Made by a program: the position numbers and the translations under genes
Assembly (NCBI RefSeq): GCF_001311825.1
Contig: NZ_BBCB01000003.1
Location: 1-64,000 of the forward strand
Origin: Salidesulfovibrio brasiliensis JCM 12178
GTDB taxonomy: Bacteria; Desulfobacterota; Desulfovibrionia; Desulfovibrionales; Desulfovibrionaceae
Direction of reading: 5' to 3'
Length of the DNA: 64,000 nucleotides
Shown: in pieces, positions 48,742 through 58,961 of the stretch
Position numbering within the stretch: position 1 is the first letter of the stretch
Layout: each line of letters starts with the position of its first letter
The notes under the pieces: generated by a model
The model's database searches: none
Seen by the model: only the letters and a program-made list of their open reading frames with translations
Told to the model about the DNA's origin: nothing

Positions 48742-48753
48742 GATAATTATTAC
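48742..48753. promoter_or_regulatory. Per/Fur-box-like palindrome upstream of perR
   Basis: GATAATTATTAC at 48742-48753, 22 bp before the perR start, is a near palindrome resembling the TAAT-N-ATTA core of Per and Fur boxes. It suggests autoregulation of perR. Confidence 0.5.
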
Positions 48754-48787
48754 TAGCTAGGATTCGTTGAAGCGTCAAGGGGTATCC

Positions 48788-48821
48788 GAAAAAAAAGGGG
48801 CGCCCTTGCGGGACGCCCCTG
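48788..48821 (-). terminator. Rho-independent terminator of the heme-MCP operon
   Basis: AGGGGCGCCC pairs with GGGACGCCCCT around a TTGC loop; on the minus strand it runs into eight T's. It lies 21 bp past the MCP stop. Confidence 0.92.
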
Positions 48822-48841
48822 GGGTTTGGTTTCGTGTACGA

Positions 48842-50857
48842 CTATCCCTTGAACTTATCAACCAGTCGCGTGAGTGTTTGCGCCATTTCATCCACATCCC
48901 GGATGCCTTCGTTGGATTCCCGGATGCCGGTGAGAATCTCCTGCGAGAGTTCGTTGATGTGGTTCACGCTGGAGTTGATCTGGTCGCTGGTGGCGGACTG
49001 TTCTTCGGCCGCCGCCGCAATGCCCTGGACCATGTTGGCGATGACCCCGGCCTGCTGCACGATCTGTTCGAGCTTGTCGCCCGAGCTTTGTGCCATTTCG
49101 GACGCCTTGACCACGCGGCCCTTGGTGCTGTCCATTTCGCCGACCACCTCGTTGGTGCTCTGCTGGATCAGGGAAATGGCGTCTTCCACTTCCTTGGTGG
49201 CCTGCATGGTTTTTTCCGCCAGCTTGCGCACCTCGTCCGCCACAACGGCAAAGCCCCGTCCGGCTTCGCCCGCGCGGGCGGCCTCGATGGCCGCGTTCAG
49301 CGCCAGCAGGTTGGTCTGGTCCGCGATGTCGTTGATGACGCTCATGACGTGGCCGATGTTCTCGGCTCGCTCGGAGAGCTCTGCCAGCGACGTGGCCAGC
49401 CGTTCGGTGGTCCCGGCCACGAGGTCGATCTCGCTGACCGTGGTGGCGACCACCTGACCGCCTTCTGCCGCGACCTGATTGGCCTTGTCCGAGGCTTCCG
49501 ATGTCTCGGAAGCGTTCTTGGCCACTTCAAGCACAGTGGCGTTCATCTGCTCCATGGCGGTGGCTACCTGACCGGTCTGGTCGGCCGTGGTGTCCACGCC
49601 GCGAGAGAGGTTTTCCATTTGCTGTGAGAGCTCGGTGCTTGCCGCGGAAAGGCGCATGGCTACTTCCGTGACCTCGGTTGCCACTTCCATGAGGTTCTGG
49701 CGCTGCAGCTCGATGTTCTTCTTGTCCTCTTCCTCTCGGGTGAGGTCAATGAGCACGCCGATGGCACCGACGACTTCTCCCTTGGCATCAACCAGCGGGG
49801 AGCACTCGAAGTGCACCGGTATCTTGGTGCCGTCGTCGCGGACATAGACGAAGTTGCCCGAGAGGGCCACGCCCGAGCCGATGACATGGGCGGCGTCGCA
49901 GGTTTCGTCCCCCTCGGCGCAGTCGAACGTCTCGGCAACGGTCTTGCCGATGACGCCGTCTTCGCTGCTGCCGAGGATTTCGAGCATGGGATTGTTGACG
50001 AACTGGAAGCGTTCCTGCGCGTCGGTAACGAACAGGGGCACGATGATGCCCTGGAGAATGCTCTTGTTGTACTGGAGTTGGTCCTTGATCTGCTGGACCA
50101 TTGTCGAAAGGTAATGACTCAGGTTGCCGAGCTCGTCTTCGCCCTTGACGGAGAATTCCGCGTCAAGGTTGCCGTTGCTGACTTCCTCGGTGGCGTCCGC
50201 GATGAGTTTGATGCGGTTGACCACGTTGGTGCGCATGAACACGATGAGCGCGGCCAGGAGGGCCAGCACGCCGAGGAGCGAGATGCCCGCTGACTGAATC
50301 TGGGTGTTCTTCAGGCTGCTGAACTGCGGGGTGACATCCTGCACCAGCACCATGGTGCCGAGAATCTTGCGGGACCGCCCGTGACAGTGGTGGCAGCTCT
50401 CCTCGTTCTTGATCGTGGTGACACCGGCGTAGAAGAGACCGTCGTCGGTCTCCACAAGATCGCCTCCCTGAACCTCGTCTTCAAGGCTCTCGATGACCAT
50501 GTCGGTGGCCCGCTTGATCTTGAAGACGTCAAAGATGTCCTTGCGGACCGTGTCGGGGTTGGTGGCGTAGGTGATCTCGCCCTTGTAGTCGAGCATGTAG
50601 GCGGTGATGTCCTGATACCGCTGGGCCACCTCGTTGAACTTCGCGATGGTGCCTTCGTTGTCACCCACTGACATGGGCTCTTCGATGGCCATGTAGAGCA
50701 TGTCGGAGGTCCGGTCGGCCGCGCCGTGGATCTCCTCGAGCATGGTTTCGTAGTTGGCGTATGAGTTCCACAGGAACAGGCCTGTGAAGGCCACGACAGT
50801 AAGCAGCGACGTGAGCAGCAGGACCTTGACGCCGAGCGATTTGCGAATGAAGTGCAT
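48842..50857 (-). CDS. Heme-c methyl-accepting chemotaxis protein (DcrA-like)
   Basis: 671 residues. TM1 (about 10-31), a periplasmic sensor (32-185) with a c-type heme site CHHCH at 155-159, and TM2 (about 188-210) are followed by HAMP, a PAS domain (about 270-390) and the MCP signalling domain with [29 protein letters not shown]. The heme motif makes it a redox- or oxygen-sensing receptor like D. vulgaris DcrA. It is followed... on the same strand by nothing after its terminator, and preceded 11 bp upstream by a tetraheme cytochrome, so the two form an operon. Candidate signals are O2, NO or electron-carrier redox state. Confidence 0.9.
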   Translation of the reverse strand: MHFIRKSLGVKVLLLTSLLTVVAFTGLFLWNSYANYETMLEEIHGAADRTSDMLYMAIEEPMSVGDNEGTIAKFNEVAQRYQDITAYMLDYKGEITYATNPDTVRKDIFDVFKIKRATDMVIESLEDEVQGGDLVETDDGLFYAGVTTIKNEESCHHCHGRSRKILGTMVLVQDVTPQFSSLKNTQIQSAGISLLGVLALLAALIVFMRTNVVNRIKLIADATEEVSNGNLDAEFSVKGEDELGNLSHYLSTMVQQIKDQLQYNKSILQGIIVPLFVTDAQERFQFVNNPMLEILGSSEDGVIGKTVAETFDCAEGDETCDAAHVIGSGVALSGNFVYVRDDGTKIPVHFECSPLVDAKGEVVGAIGVLIDLTREEEDKKNIELQRQNLMEVATEVTEVAMRLSAASTELSQQMENLSRGVDTTADQTGQVATAMEQMNATVLEVAKNASETSEASDKANQVAAEGGQVVATTVSEIDLVAGTTERLATSLAELSERAENIGHVMSVINDIADQTNLLALNAAIEAARAGEAGRGFAVVADEVRKLAEKTMQATKEVEDAISLIQQSTNEVVGEMDSTKGRVVKASEMAQSSGDKLEQIVQQAGVIANMVQGIAAAAEEQSATSDQINSSVNHINELSQEILTGIRESNEGIRDVDEMAQTLTRLVDKFKG

Positions 50858-50868
50858 CGGTAAGCCTC

Positions 50869-51354
50869 CTAGTGCGCCCCGCCGAAGAGCAGCGGTTTGT
50901 AGTCGAAGGCAGCGACGCGCTCGGCATTATGACATGTCTCGCAGTCGGAAACCTCAAGGTCGCCCTTGATAAGGTAGGGATCACCCCCGGACTCGACGTG
51001 GTCGTAGCCGGGACCGTGACAGGCTTCGCATCCGGCATCGGCGAGCTCCGGGGTCTCCTCGAAGCTTACAAAGCCACCGGGTTTGCCGTACCCCGTCACG
51101 TGGCAGGCGTAGCATTCCTCAAGCTCCTGCCTGGTCAGATCCCCCGCCATGATCTTGATGGATTCGCCGGCGTGGGCCTTTTTGGAATACTGCTTAAAGT
51201 TTTCGTACTCAGTTTCGTGGCAGTCCTGACATTCCGCGCTACCGACATAGCGGCCGGAGCTTGAGGCCCCGGGCGTTACGCCTGCCGCAGTGAAGACCAC
51301 CAAGGCGATGCCCAATATCAGAGCACCGGCCTTTGGCCGCATAGAAATGAACAT
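50869..51354 (-). CDS. Periplasmic tetraheme cytochrome c (c554-like)
   Basis: 161 residues. It has an uncleaved or Sec signal segment (about 5-27), then four CxxCH sites: CQDCH (42), CYACH (81), CEACH (109) and CETCH (138), giving four c-hemes. The opening [19 protein letters not shown] is the cytochrome c554/c-prime family pattern. It is co-transcribed with the heme-c chemoreceptor and may deliver electrons to, or report redox state to, that receptor. ATG at 51354 has GAGGGGG upstream. Confidence 0.9.
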   Translation of the reverse strand: MFISMRPKAGALILGIALVVFTAAGVTPGASSSGRYVGSAECQDCHETEYENFKQYSKKAHAGESIKIMAGDLTRQELEECYACHVTGYGKPGGFVSFEETPELADAGCEACHGPGYDHVESGGDPYLIKGDLEVSDCETCHNAERVAAFDYKPLLFGGAH

Positions 51355-51499
51355 TTTACCCCCTCGGTAACTAACCGGATGCCGCAGGGACGCCGCCCTC
51401 CTCCCAGTAGACGAACATCCCGTTATAAAAACACCATGCCCTTTTAGTATTTTTCCACGAAAGGGTAAACCCCTTCTAATATGTTCTGTTGCATAAATG

Positions 51500-54495
51500 T
51501 TACCAATCGAGCGTGGCCTTGAACGCTGTAACAAGCGTTTGAACAGACGCTTGGACAAGTGTATCTTCGGCGTATTTCACCAGAAGTTTAGGCTCTTTGC
51601 TGACGTTGCCGAGGCAGGCGAGGAACTGGCCTCGGAATTCGCGCTCGAATTCATCGCGCTGTTCCTGCGGCACGCTTACAAGGATGCGGCTGGCCGATTC
51701 GGAGTACAGCAGGCCGGTGGGATTGAGCGCGCCGCAGACCGGGGCCGCGCTGATGTCCACGTCCGCGCCGAGGCGTCCGCCGATGCACATTTCCGCCAGC
51801 GCAACGCCGAGGCCGCCGTCCGAGAGGTCGTGGGCCGCATTGACCAGCCCCTTCTGGGCGGCTCGGAACAGGCTGCGGTAGCGTTCGCGCGCGGATACGG
51901 CGTCCACGATGGGCACCTCGCCGTGCACGAAGCCGAGCTGGTCCGATATTTCCGAGCCCGCGAATTCAGGCCGGGTCTGGCCCAGCACGTAAATGGCGTC
52001 GCCCGGATTCTTGAAGTCCGAGGTCAGGCATTTGTTCACGTCAGGCAGCACGCCGATGACCGAGTAGAGCACGGTCGGCGGAATGGATATCTTTTTGCCG
52101 CCGCCCTTGTAGTCGTTCTTCATGGAGTCCTTGCCGGACACGCAGGGAACGTTGAAGGCGAGGCAGTAGTCGGCAAGCGCCTTGTTGGCGCGCACAAGCT
52201 GGGCGAGCTTGTAGTGTCCGTCGGGGGTGGATTCGGACTGTACCGGATCGCACCAGCAGAAGTTGTCGCACCCGGCCATGTAGTCCGGGTCCGCGCCCAC
52301 GGCCACCGCGTTGCGGACCGCCTCGTCCACCGCGTTGGCCATCATCCAGTAGGTGTCGGCGTCCGAGAACTTGGGGCAGATGCCGTGCGAGATGACAAGC
52401 CCCTGATCGCTCTTCAGGTCCGGGCGAAGCACTCCGGCGTCCGAAGGGCCGTCTGCCTCCTTGCCGACCATGGGCTTGACCGCGCTCTTGCCCTGCACCT
52501 CGTGGTCGTACTGGCGTACCACATATTCCTTGGAGCAGATGTTCAGGCGGCCGAGCATGTCGTGCAGCAGGGTGTTGTGGTCGGCCACTTCGGGAACCGG
52601 CTGGTTCTCGATGCGGGGCGCTTCCCAGCGGGCTTCGAGTTTCATCTGCGGCACGCCGCCGTGCAGGAATTCCATGTCGAGGTCAGCCACCACGGTGTCG
52701 CCGTAGCGCACAAAGTAGCGGCCCTTGTCGTTAAATTCGCCGAGCACTGTGGATTCCACGTCCATGGCCTCGGAGAGGTCCATGAATTCGGCCAGCTTGT
52801 CCTGCGGCACGGCCACGGTCATGCGCTCCTGTGCCTCGGAAATGAGAATCTCCCACGCTTGAGCCCGTCGTACTTGAGTGGGGCCTTGGCGAGGTCCATG
52901 TCGAACCCGCCGCAGTCTTCGGCCATTTCGCCAACGGACGAGGACAGGCCGCCCGCGCCGTTGTCGGTGATGGCATTGTACAGGCCCTTGTCCCGGGCGC
53001 GCATGAGAAAATCGTACATCTTGCGCTGGGTGATGGGGTCGCCGATCTGCACGGCCGTGGCGGGCGAGCCTTCGTGCAGCTCTTCGGAAGAGAAGGTCGC
53101 GCCGTGAATACCGTCCTTGCCGATGCGGCCGCCGCACATGACGATGGCGTCGCCGGGCAGGGCGGCCTTGTCTTCGCTCGGGCGTCCGGCCACTTCCACG
53201 GGCATGGTGCCCACGGTGCCGCAGTAGACCAGCGGCTTGCCGAGATAGCGCTCGTCAAAGACGATGGAGCCGTTCACCGTGGGGATGCCGGACTTGTTGC
53301 CGCCGTGCTCCACGCCCTCGCGCACGCCTTCGAACACCCGGCGCGGGTGCAGCAGACGGGGCGGCAGTTCGCCTTCATGGAAGGGCGAGGCAAAGCAGAA
53401 CACGTCCGTGTTGCAGAGCAGGTTGGCGCCCATGCCGGTGCCCATGGGGTCGCGGTTGACGCCCACGATGCCGGTCAGGGCTCCGCCGTACGGGTCCAGC
53501 GCAGAGGGGCTGTTGTGGGTCTCCACCTTTACGCAGACGTTCAGGGATTCGGAAAACTTGATGACGCCCGCGTTGTCCTTGAAGACGCTCAGGCAGTAGT
53601 CGCCGTAGGGGCCGGACTCGGCGTTGCGCTTGCGGATGGCTTTGGTGCTGCCCTGAATGTAGGTCTTGTACAGGCTGTCCACCACCTCGGTTTTGCCGGT
53701 CTCGGCGTTCTCGAAGGTGATGAGCGAGCTGAATATCTTGTGTTTGCAGTGCTCGGACCACGTCTGGGCCAGCACCTCGATCTCCGCGTCCGTGGGATCG
53801 GCGGGCAGGCCGTCATTTTTGCGCGATTCCATGATTTCCGGCTGCTGGTAGTAGTCGCGGATGGTTCGCAGCTCTTCGAGCGAAAGGGCCAGCGTGTTGG
53901 CGCGGGAGAAGTCCATCATCTCCTGGTCGCTCATGGAGGAGAGGCCGATGACCGCCACTTCGTCGCTTGCCTGCCCGGTGACGCGGGCCGCGCGGGCCTC
54001 GAAGCCCGGTTCGCGGCTCCACTCCTCGGCGGACTTGAATTCGTAGCGTTGAATGAGCTCGTTGGCGAGCAGGTCCTTGCAGACATGCTCCACGGTTTTG
54101 CGGTCAAGGTCGCCGGAAATGAGATACTGGTTGGCGACGTAGGCCTTCACGGATTCCATGCGGGCCTTGTCCAGCCCGAGCACGATGGCGAGGGTCTCCT
54201 GCGCGGTGCGGCCCTCGTTGTCGGTAACGCCGGGGCGGAAGCCCACCTCCACGGCCCAGTCGAATCCGGAGGCCAGCGGCTGGAGGGAGACTTCGTGCAG
54301 CACCGGGTCGTGCAGCGCGCCGCGCTCCACGGCGAGATCGATTTCGGACTGATCCAGCCCTTCCAGCGTGAACACCTTGATTACACGCACGCCATCAGTG
54401 GCGATACCCAGTTCGTTGGCGATCTTGCGGGCGACACGCGCACCCACCACGTCACGGACATGGGACTTCAGTCCCACCTCGACACGGCACAGCAT
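51500..54495 (-). CDS. purL: Phosphoribosylformylglycinamidine synthase, PurS-PurL fused type (frameshifted in this sequence)
   Basis: Repaired length is about 998 residues. The N-terminal part (about 1-80, CRVEVGLKSHVRDVVGARV) looks like a PurS domain. Then two AIR synthase-type halves follow: ETHNSPSALDPYGGA and GVNRDPMGTGMGANL, GGRIGKDGIHGATFSS, DNGAGGLSSSVGE, SGKDSMKNDY and HDLSDGGLGVALAEM. There is no glutaminase domain, so PurQ must come from another gene. The frame breaks at 52857-52860 in LK(P)WEILISEAQERM (one G/C missing). It makes FGAM in purine synthesis. The start has AAGGAG at 7 bp. Confidence 0.92.
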
Positions 54496-54520
54496 CCGGT
54501 TTCTCCTTATGACTGTTATC

Positions 54521-54559
54521 AAAAAGCGAAAAGGCCGGTCCGCAATCCGGATCCGGCCA
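54521..54559 (-). terminator. Terminator between polyprenyl synthase and purL
   Basis: On the minus strand GGCCGGATCCG pairs with CGGACCGGCC and is followed by TTTTCGCTTTTT, 6 bp after the polyprenyl synthase stop. purL therefore has a separate promoter or depends on read-through. Confidence 0.8.
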
Positions 54560-54564
54560 GTCAA

Positions 54565-55533
54565 TTACTTGGTTCGGGTCAGCACGTAATCCGCAACCTG
54601 CCGCAGCACGGTCAGCTCGACGCCCTCGGGGAACCCGGCCAGCGAATCCTTGGCCTTTTCCACGAACGCCGCCGCCTCCTGCCGCGTCTTCTCCGCATAG
54701 CCGCCGGAGCGGATGCGCGAGAGCACGGTGTCGGTCATCTCCGGGGAGAGCGACTTCTCCTTGAGCCGGTCCAGCAGATCCTCGCCCGCGGCCTCGTCCG
54801 ATTCCTCCATGAGCAGGATGAGCGGCAGCGTGACCTTGCCTTCGCGCAGGTCGCCGCCCTCGGGCTTGCCTGTCTCCGATGTCGGGGAGACATAGTCCAG
54901 CGCGTCGTCCACGAGCTGGAAGGCGATGCCGAGGTTCAGGCCGTACGCTCCGGCCGCGTCTTCCTGTTCGATGGTGGCTCCGGCCATGGCCGCGCCGCAG
55001 CGGCAGGCGGTCTCGATGAGCCGGGCGGTCTTGCCGATGATGATATCCATGTAGGTGTCGCGGTCCAGCGCGGGATCGCGGGAAAATTCGATTTCGCGAA
55101 TCTCGCCCTCGGCGGTCTGCATGATGCCGATGGCCAGCAGGCGGCTCAGGCGGGCGTTGTCGTAGCGCGAGGCCATCTCGTTGGCCAGCGCCAGCAGGGC
55201 GTCGCCCGCGAGCACGGTCTCGGTGGTGCCGAACCTGAGGTGCGAGGCCTCGGTGCCGCGCCGGGTGTCGGCGTCGTCAAGATAGTCGTCGTGCAGCAGG
55301 GTGGCGGAGTGCAGGAGTTCAAGGGCGCAGGCCATGGGCAGGAAGTCGTCCTTCCCGTACCCCAGCGCGCGGGCGGTCAGAATGGTGAGCATGGGCCGGA
55401 TGCGCTTGCCGCCGGAACCCATGATGTGCAGGCAGACGTCCCGCACGAGCCCGTTGAGCTTGCGCCCTTCCTCGTCGAGGAAGGCGTTCACTCCGGGCAG
55501 CTCTTTATCGAAATAGCCGAAAAGTTCTTTCAT
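54565..55533 (-). CDS. Trans-polyprenyl diphosphate synthase
   Basis: 322 residues, all-helical. The first aspartate-rich motif is LLHDDYLDDADTRRG (about 80) preceded by GGKRIRPML; the second is AFQLVDDALDYVS (about 208). It condenses isopentenyl units onto an allylic diphosphate to build the side chain of menaquinone. It lies with mqnB (20 bp upstream) in the minus-strand group, which supports the quinone role. Chain length cannot be judged from the sequence. Confidence 0.9.
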   Translation of the reverse strand: MKELFGYFDKELPGVNAFLDEEGRKLNGLVRDVCLHIMGSGGKRIRPMLTILTARALGYGKDDFLPMACALELLHSATLLHDDYLDDADTRRGTEASHLRFGTTETVLAGDALLALANEMASRYDNARLSRLLAIGIMQTAEGEIREIEFSRDPALDRDTYMDIIIGKTARLIETACRCGAAMAGATIEQEDAAGAYGLNLGIAFQLVDDALDYVSPTSETGKPEGGDLREGKVTLPLILLMEESDEAAGEDLLDRLKEKSLSPEMTDTVLSRIRSGGYAEKTRQEAAAFVEKAKDSLAGFPEGVELTVLRQVADYVLTRTK

Positions 55534-55553
55534 GTCCCCTCACCATTATCCGA

Positions 55554-56234
55554 TCAGGCCGCGACAATCGCGGCGCACGCAACCTTGAGCGCAGTCAGTG
55601 CGCCGCCGAAATCCCACCCCTCGCGGGAGCCGACGCGGTTCGATACTGTGCGGATCTCCAGAAACGGAACGCCCGCCCTGAAACAGGCCAGCGCCAGGGC
55701 AAAACCTTCCATATTCTCAAGGTCCGCGTCAAATTCATTTTTCAGCCGCTCCGCCAGCTCCGGGGTGCCGGTGGAGGCCGAAACCGTCAGGCTGGATGCG
55801 GTCTCCAGCCACGGCAGCGTCAGGCCCATCTCGCGGGCGGCGGCCACCGGGTCCATGCAGACCCTGTTGGTCACCGAGACGCCGTTCCGTTCCGCCTGCG
55901 AAAACCGAATGCCTTCCGGGTCCACTCCATCCGCCGTGGCCAGCCCGAAATCCGGCCATGTTTCGCAGCGCACCGCACACACGGACTGGGTGGGCAGCCG
56001 CTTGGTGTCGAAGCTGCCCGCGATGCCAGCGTTGACCATGCCCTTGGCGCCTCGCTCCAGCAGCCGTCCTGCCGTTATCCCGGCATTGATCGGCCCGACT
56101 CCGGCAACAGCCAGCAGCCAGTCGCGGCCTTTGTGGGACCACGAGACGATCTCGCCTTCGCGGACATGGGGCGCGTCGAATTTGCCGAGCGCGGCCTGCA
56201 TTTCCTTTTCCGCGGCGGTGACAAGGGCGAGCAT
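55554..56234 (-). CDS. mqnB: Futalosine hydrolase MqnB
   Basis: 226 residues. It belongs to the nucleoside phosphorylase/MTA-SAH nucleosidase fold: VTAAEKEMQAAL at the start (VTA-AEKEP in MqnB), VGVGPINAG, NAGIAGSF, NMEGFALALA and RTVSNRVGSREGW. It splits futalosine into hypoxanthine and dehypoxanthinylfutalosine in the futalosine menaquinone pathway. It follows the UDP-sugar dehydrogenase gene by 6 bp. Confidence 0.9.
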   Translation of the reverse strand: MLALVTAAEKEMQAALGKFDAPHVREGEIVSWSHKGRDWLLAVAGVGPINAGITAGRLLERGAKGMVNAGIAGSFDTKRLPTQSVCAVRCETWPDFGLATADGVDPEGIRFSQAERNGVSVTNRVCMDPVAAAREMGLTLPWLETASSLTVSASTGTPELAERLKNEFDADLENMEGFALALACFRAGVPFLEIRTVSNRVGSREGWDFGGALTALKVACAAIVAA

Positions 56235-56240
56235 GGCGGC

Positions 56241-57553
<1,313 letters not shown>

Positions 57554-57633
57554 GGTTCTATATTCTCCGTCATTCGTGTGTTGATCGTCGTTACGGGTGG
57601 ACAGCCGTCGCCGCGCAAGGTTAGAACGGGCGC

Positions 57634-57837
57634 ATGAACATCGACTGGTCAACCCTTCTTTGTGCCGTAGGAATCGCGTTCATTTTCGAGGGCATCCCGT
57701 ATTTCGCCTTTGCCGAGCGGATGCCCAAGGTCCTGTTGACGCTGGCGTCACAGCGGCCCAGAAGTCTTCGCTACCTCGGCCTGAGCGCCATCATCCTCGG
57801 CCTGCTCACGGTTTCGCTGGCGCGCTCCCTGAGCTAG
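57634..57837 (+). CDS. Small inner-membrane protein, DUF2065 (YjeT) family
   Basis: 67 residues with two hydrophobic helices (about 5-25 and 48-66) and the family pattern [21 protein letters not shown]. Function is unknown; relatives occur next to hflC in E. coli. Its last 32 bp overlap the 3' end of menG on the opposite strand. It is divergent from the UDP-sugar dehydrogenase gene. Confidence 0.85.
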   Translation: MNIDWSTLLCAVGIAFIFEGIPYFAFAERMPKVLLTLASQRPRSLRYLGLSAIILGLLTVSLARSLS

Positions 57838-58570
57838 GCGGCTTTTCCGCCACGTGCAGGAAGACGATGCCGGACATCATGGGCACGTGATACACGCGCC
57901 CGAATCCGGCCTCGGCCATCTCCCGTGCGAGGCTGCGCTCATCCGGGAACGTACGGATGGTGTCCGCCAGATAGCGGTACGCGTCCTCGTCGCCGGAGAC
58001 GATGCGGCCCACGCCGGGCAGCATCCTGTCCAGATAAAAATTGTACAGCCCCTTCCAGACCCGTCTGCTGCCGGTGCCGAACTCCAGCACGCACAGCCGT
58101 GCGCCCGGCTTCAGCACCCGGTAGAACTCCGACCACGCCTCTTCCCGCGGCACGATGTTGCGGATGCCGAAGGCGATGGTGGCCGCGTCCATTGATGCGT
58201 CGGGCAGGGGCAGGGCGCGTCCGTCCGCGTGGACCGGGAAAATGCGGTTCTCACGTCCGTTTTTGAGCTTCTTGCGCTTGCCCTGCTCCAGCATGGGCAG
58301 CGAGTAGTCCAGTGCGGCGACCCGGATGCCCGGGTACTGGCGCAGCAGCTCCATGGAGACATCCATTGTGCCTGCCGCGAGGTCAAGCACGAATCCGTCC
58401 GGCGCGGGCTTGGCCGCGCGGGCGAGGCGGTAGCGCCAGTAGATGTCCTGCCCGAGGCTCAGGAAGTGGTTGAGAAAATCGTACCACCCCGCGATCCTGC
58501 CGAACATGTCGGAGACTTTGCGGCCGTGCTCTTCCGGGTCCACTGCGGGATGGGCGGTGTTTTCGGTCAT
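57806..58570 (-). CDS. menG: Demethylmenaquinone methyltransferase MenG/UbiE
   Basis: 254 residues. Class I SAM methyltransferase with UbiE features: VSDMFGRIAGWYDFLNHFLSLGQD at the start, LDLAAGTMDVSMEL for SAM, RALPLPDASMDAATIAFGIRN and VLEFGTG. It methylates demethylmenaquinone, the last step of menaquinone synthesis. It starts 3 bp after the stop of a 55-residue gene. The 3' end overlaps the DUF2065 gene. Confidence 0.92.
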   Translation of the reverse strand: MTENTAHPAVDPEEHGRKVSDMFGRIAGWYDFLNHFLSLGQDIYWRYRLARAAKPAPDGFVLDLAAGTMDVSMELLRQYPGIRVAALDYSLPMLEQGKRKKLKNGRENRIFPVHADGRALPLPDASMDAATIAFGIRNIVPREEAWSEFYRVLKPGARLCVLEFGTGSRRVWKGLYNFYLDRMLPGVGRIVSGDEDAYRYLADTIRTFPDERSLAREMAEAGFGRVYHVPMMSGIVFLHVAEKPPSSGSAPAKP

Positions 58571-58573
58571 GCG

Positions 58574-58741
58574 CTACTCGTCGTCGCCTGTCTGGCGGCT
58601 TTCGGCAATGGTGTTGACCACGTCGTCGTAGATGGTCTTGAAGTGCTCGCCGAAGTTGGCGGGAGAAATGCGGCCCACTTCGATGAATTTGATGACGACT
58701 TCCTTGGCGACCTGCAGGGCCTGCTTGTCGATCCTATCCAT
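58574..58741 (-). CDS. Small conserved-looking protein upstream of menG
   Basis: 55 residues, reading MDRIDKQALQVAKEVV, then KFIEVGRISPANFGEHFKTI and an acidic end DDE. It is one amphipathic helix-rich unit without cysteines or membrane segments. An ATG with GGAGATAG upstream, normal codon use and a 3-bp gap to menG support it as a real gene. I do not recognise the family for certain; Desulfovibrio genomes often have a short protein of this type at this place. Function unknown. Confidence 0.7.
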   Translation of the reverse strand: MDRIDKQALQVAKEVVIKFIEVGRISPANFGEHFKTIYDDVVNTIAESRQTGDDE

Positions 58742-58961
58742 ATGCTATCTCCATGAATTGTAAAACCCGCCCGGTGGGAAACGGCCTTGACCCCGTGTCA
58801 AAGTCAGCCGGGCGGGGGAAACGAAAGAAACCTGGCGGCACCTTTCGTTTTTGGGCGTCTGTATCATGGTCGGCCCCGGCTCGTCGAGTCGGAAGTGGGG
58901 CCGGAAACGAATACAGGCCCGCATGGGCGGGCCTGTGGGAAACACGTATGTGCAGGGCGCC
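58742..58961. other. Intergenic region with two GC hairpins
   Basis: About 220 bp. CCCGCCCGG (58766-58774) is inverted against CCGGGCGGG (58808-58816). A 10-bp perfect stem (58913-58922 with 58927-58936) lies 26 bp after the acidic-protein stop and may end its transcript, though without a T tract. The menG operon promoter should also be here; no clear box is visible. Confidence 0.5.
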
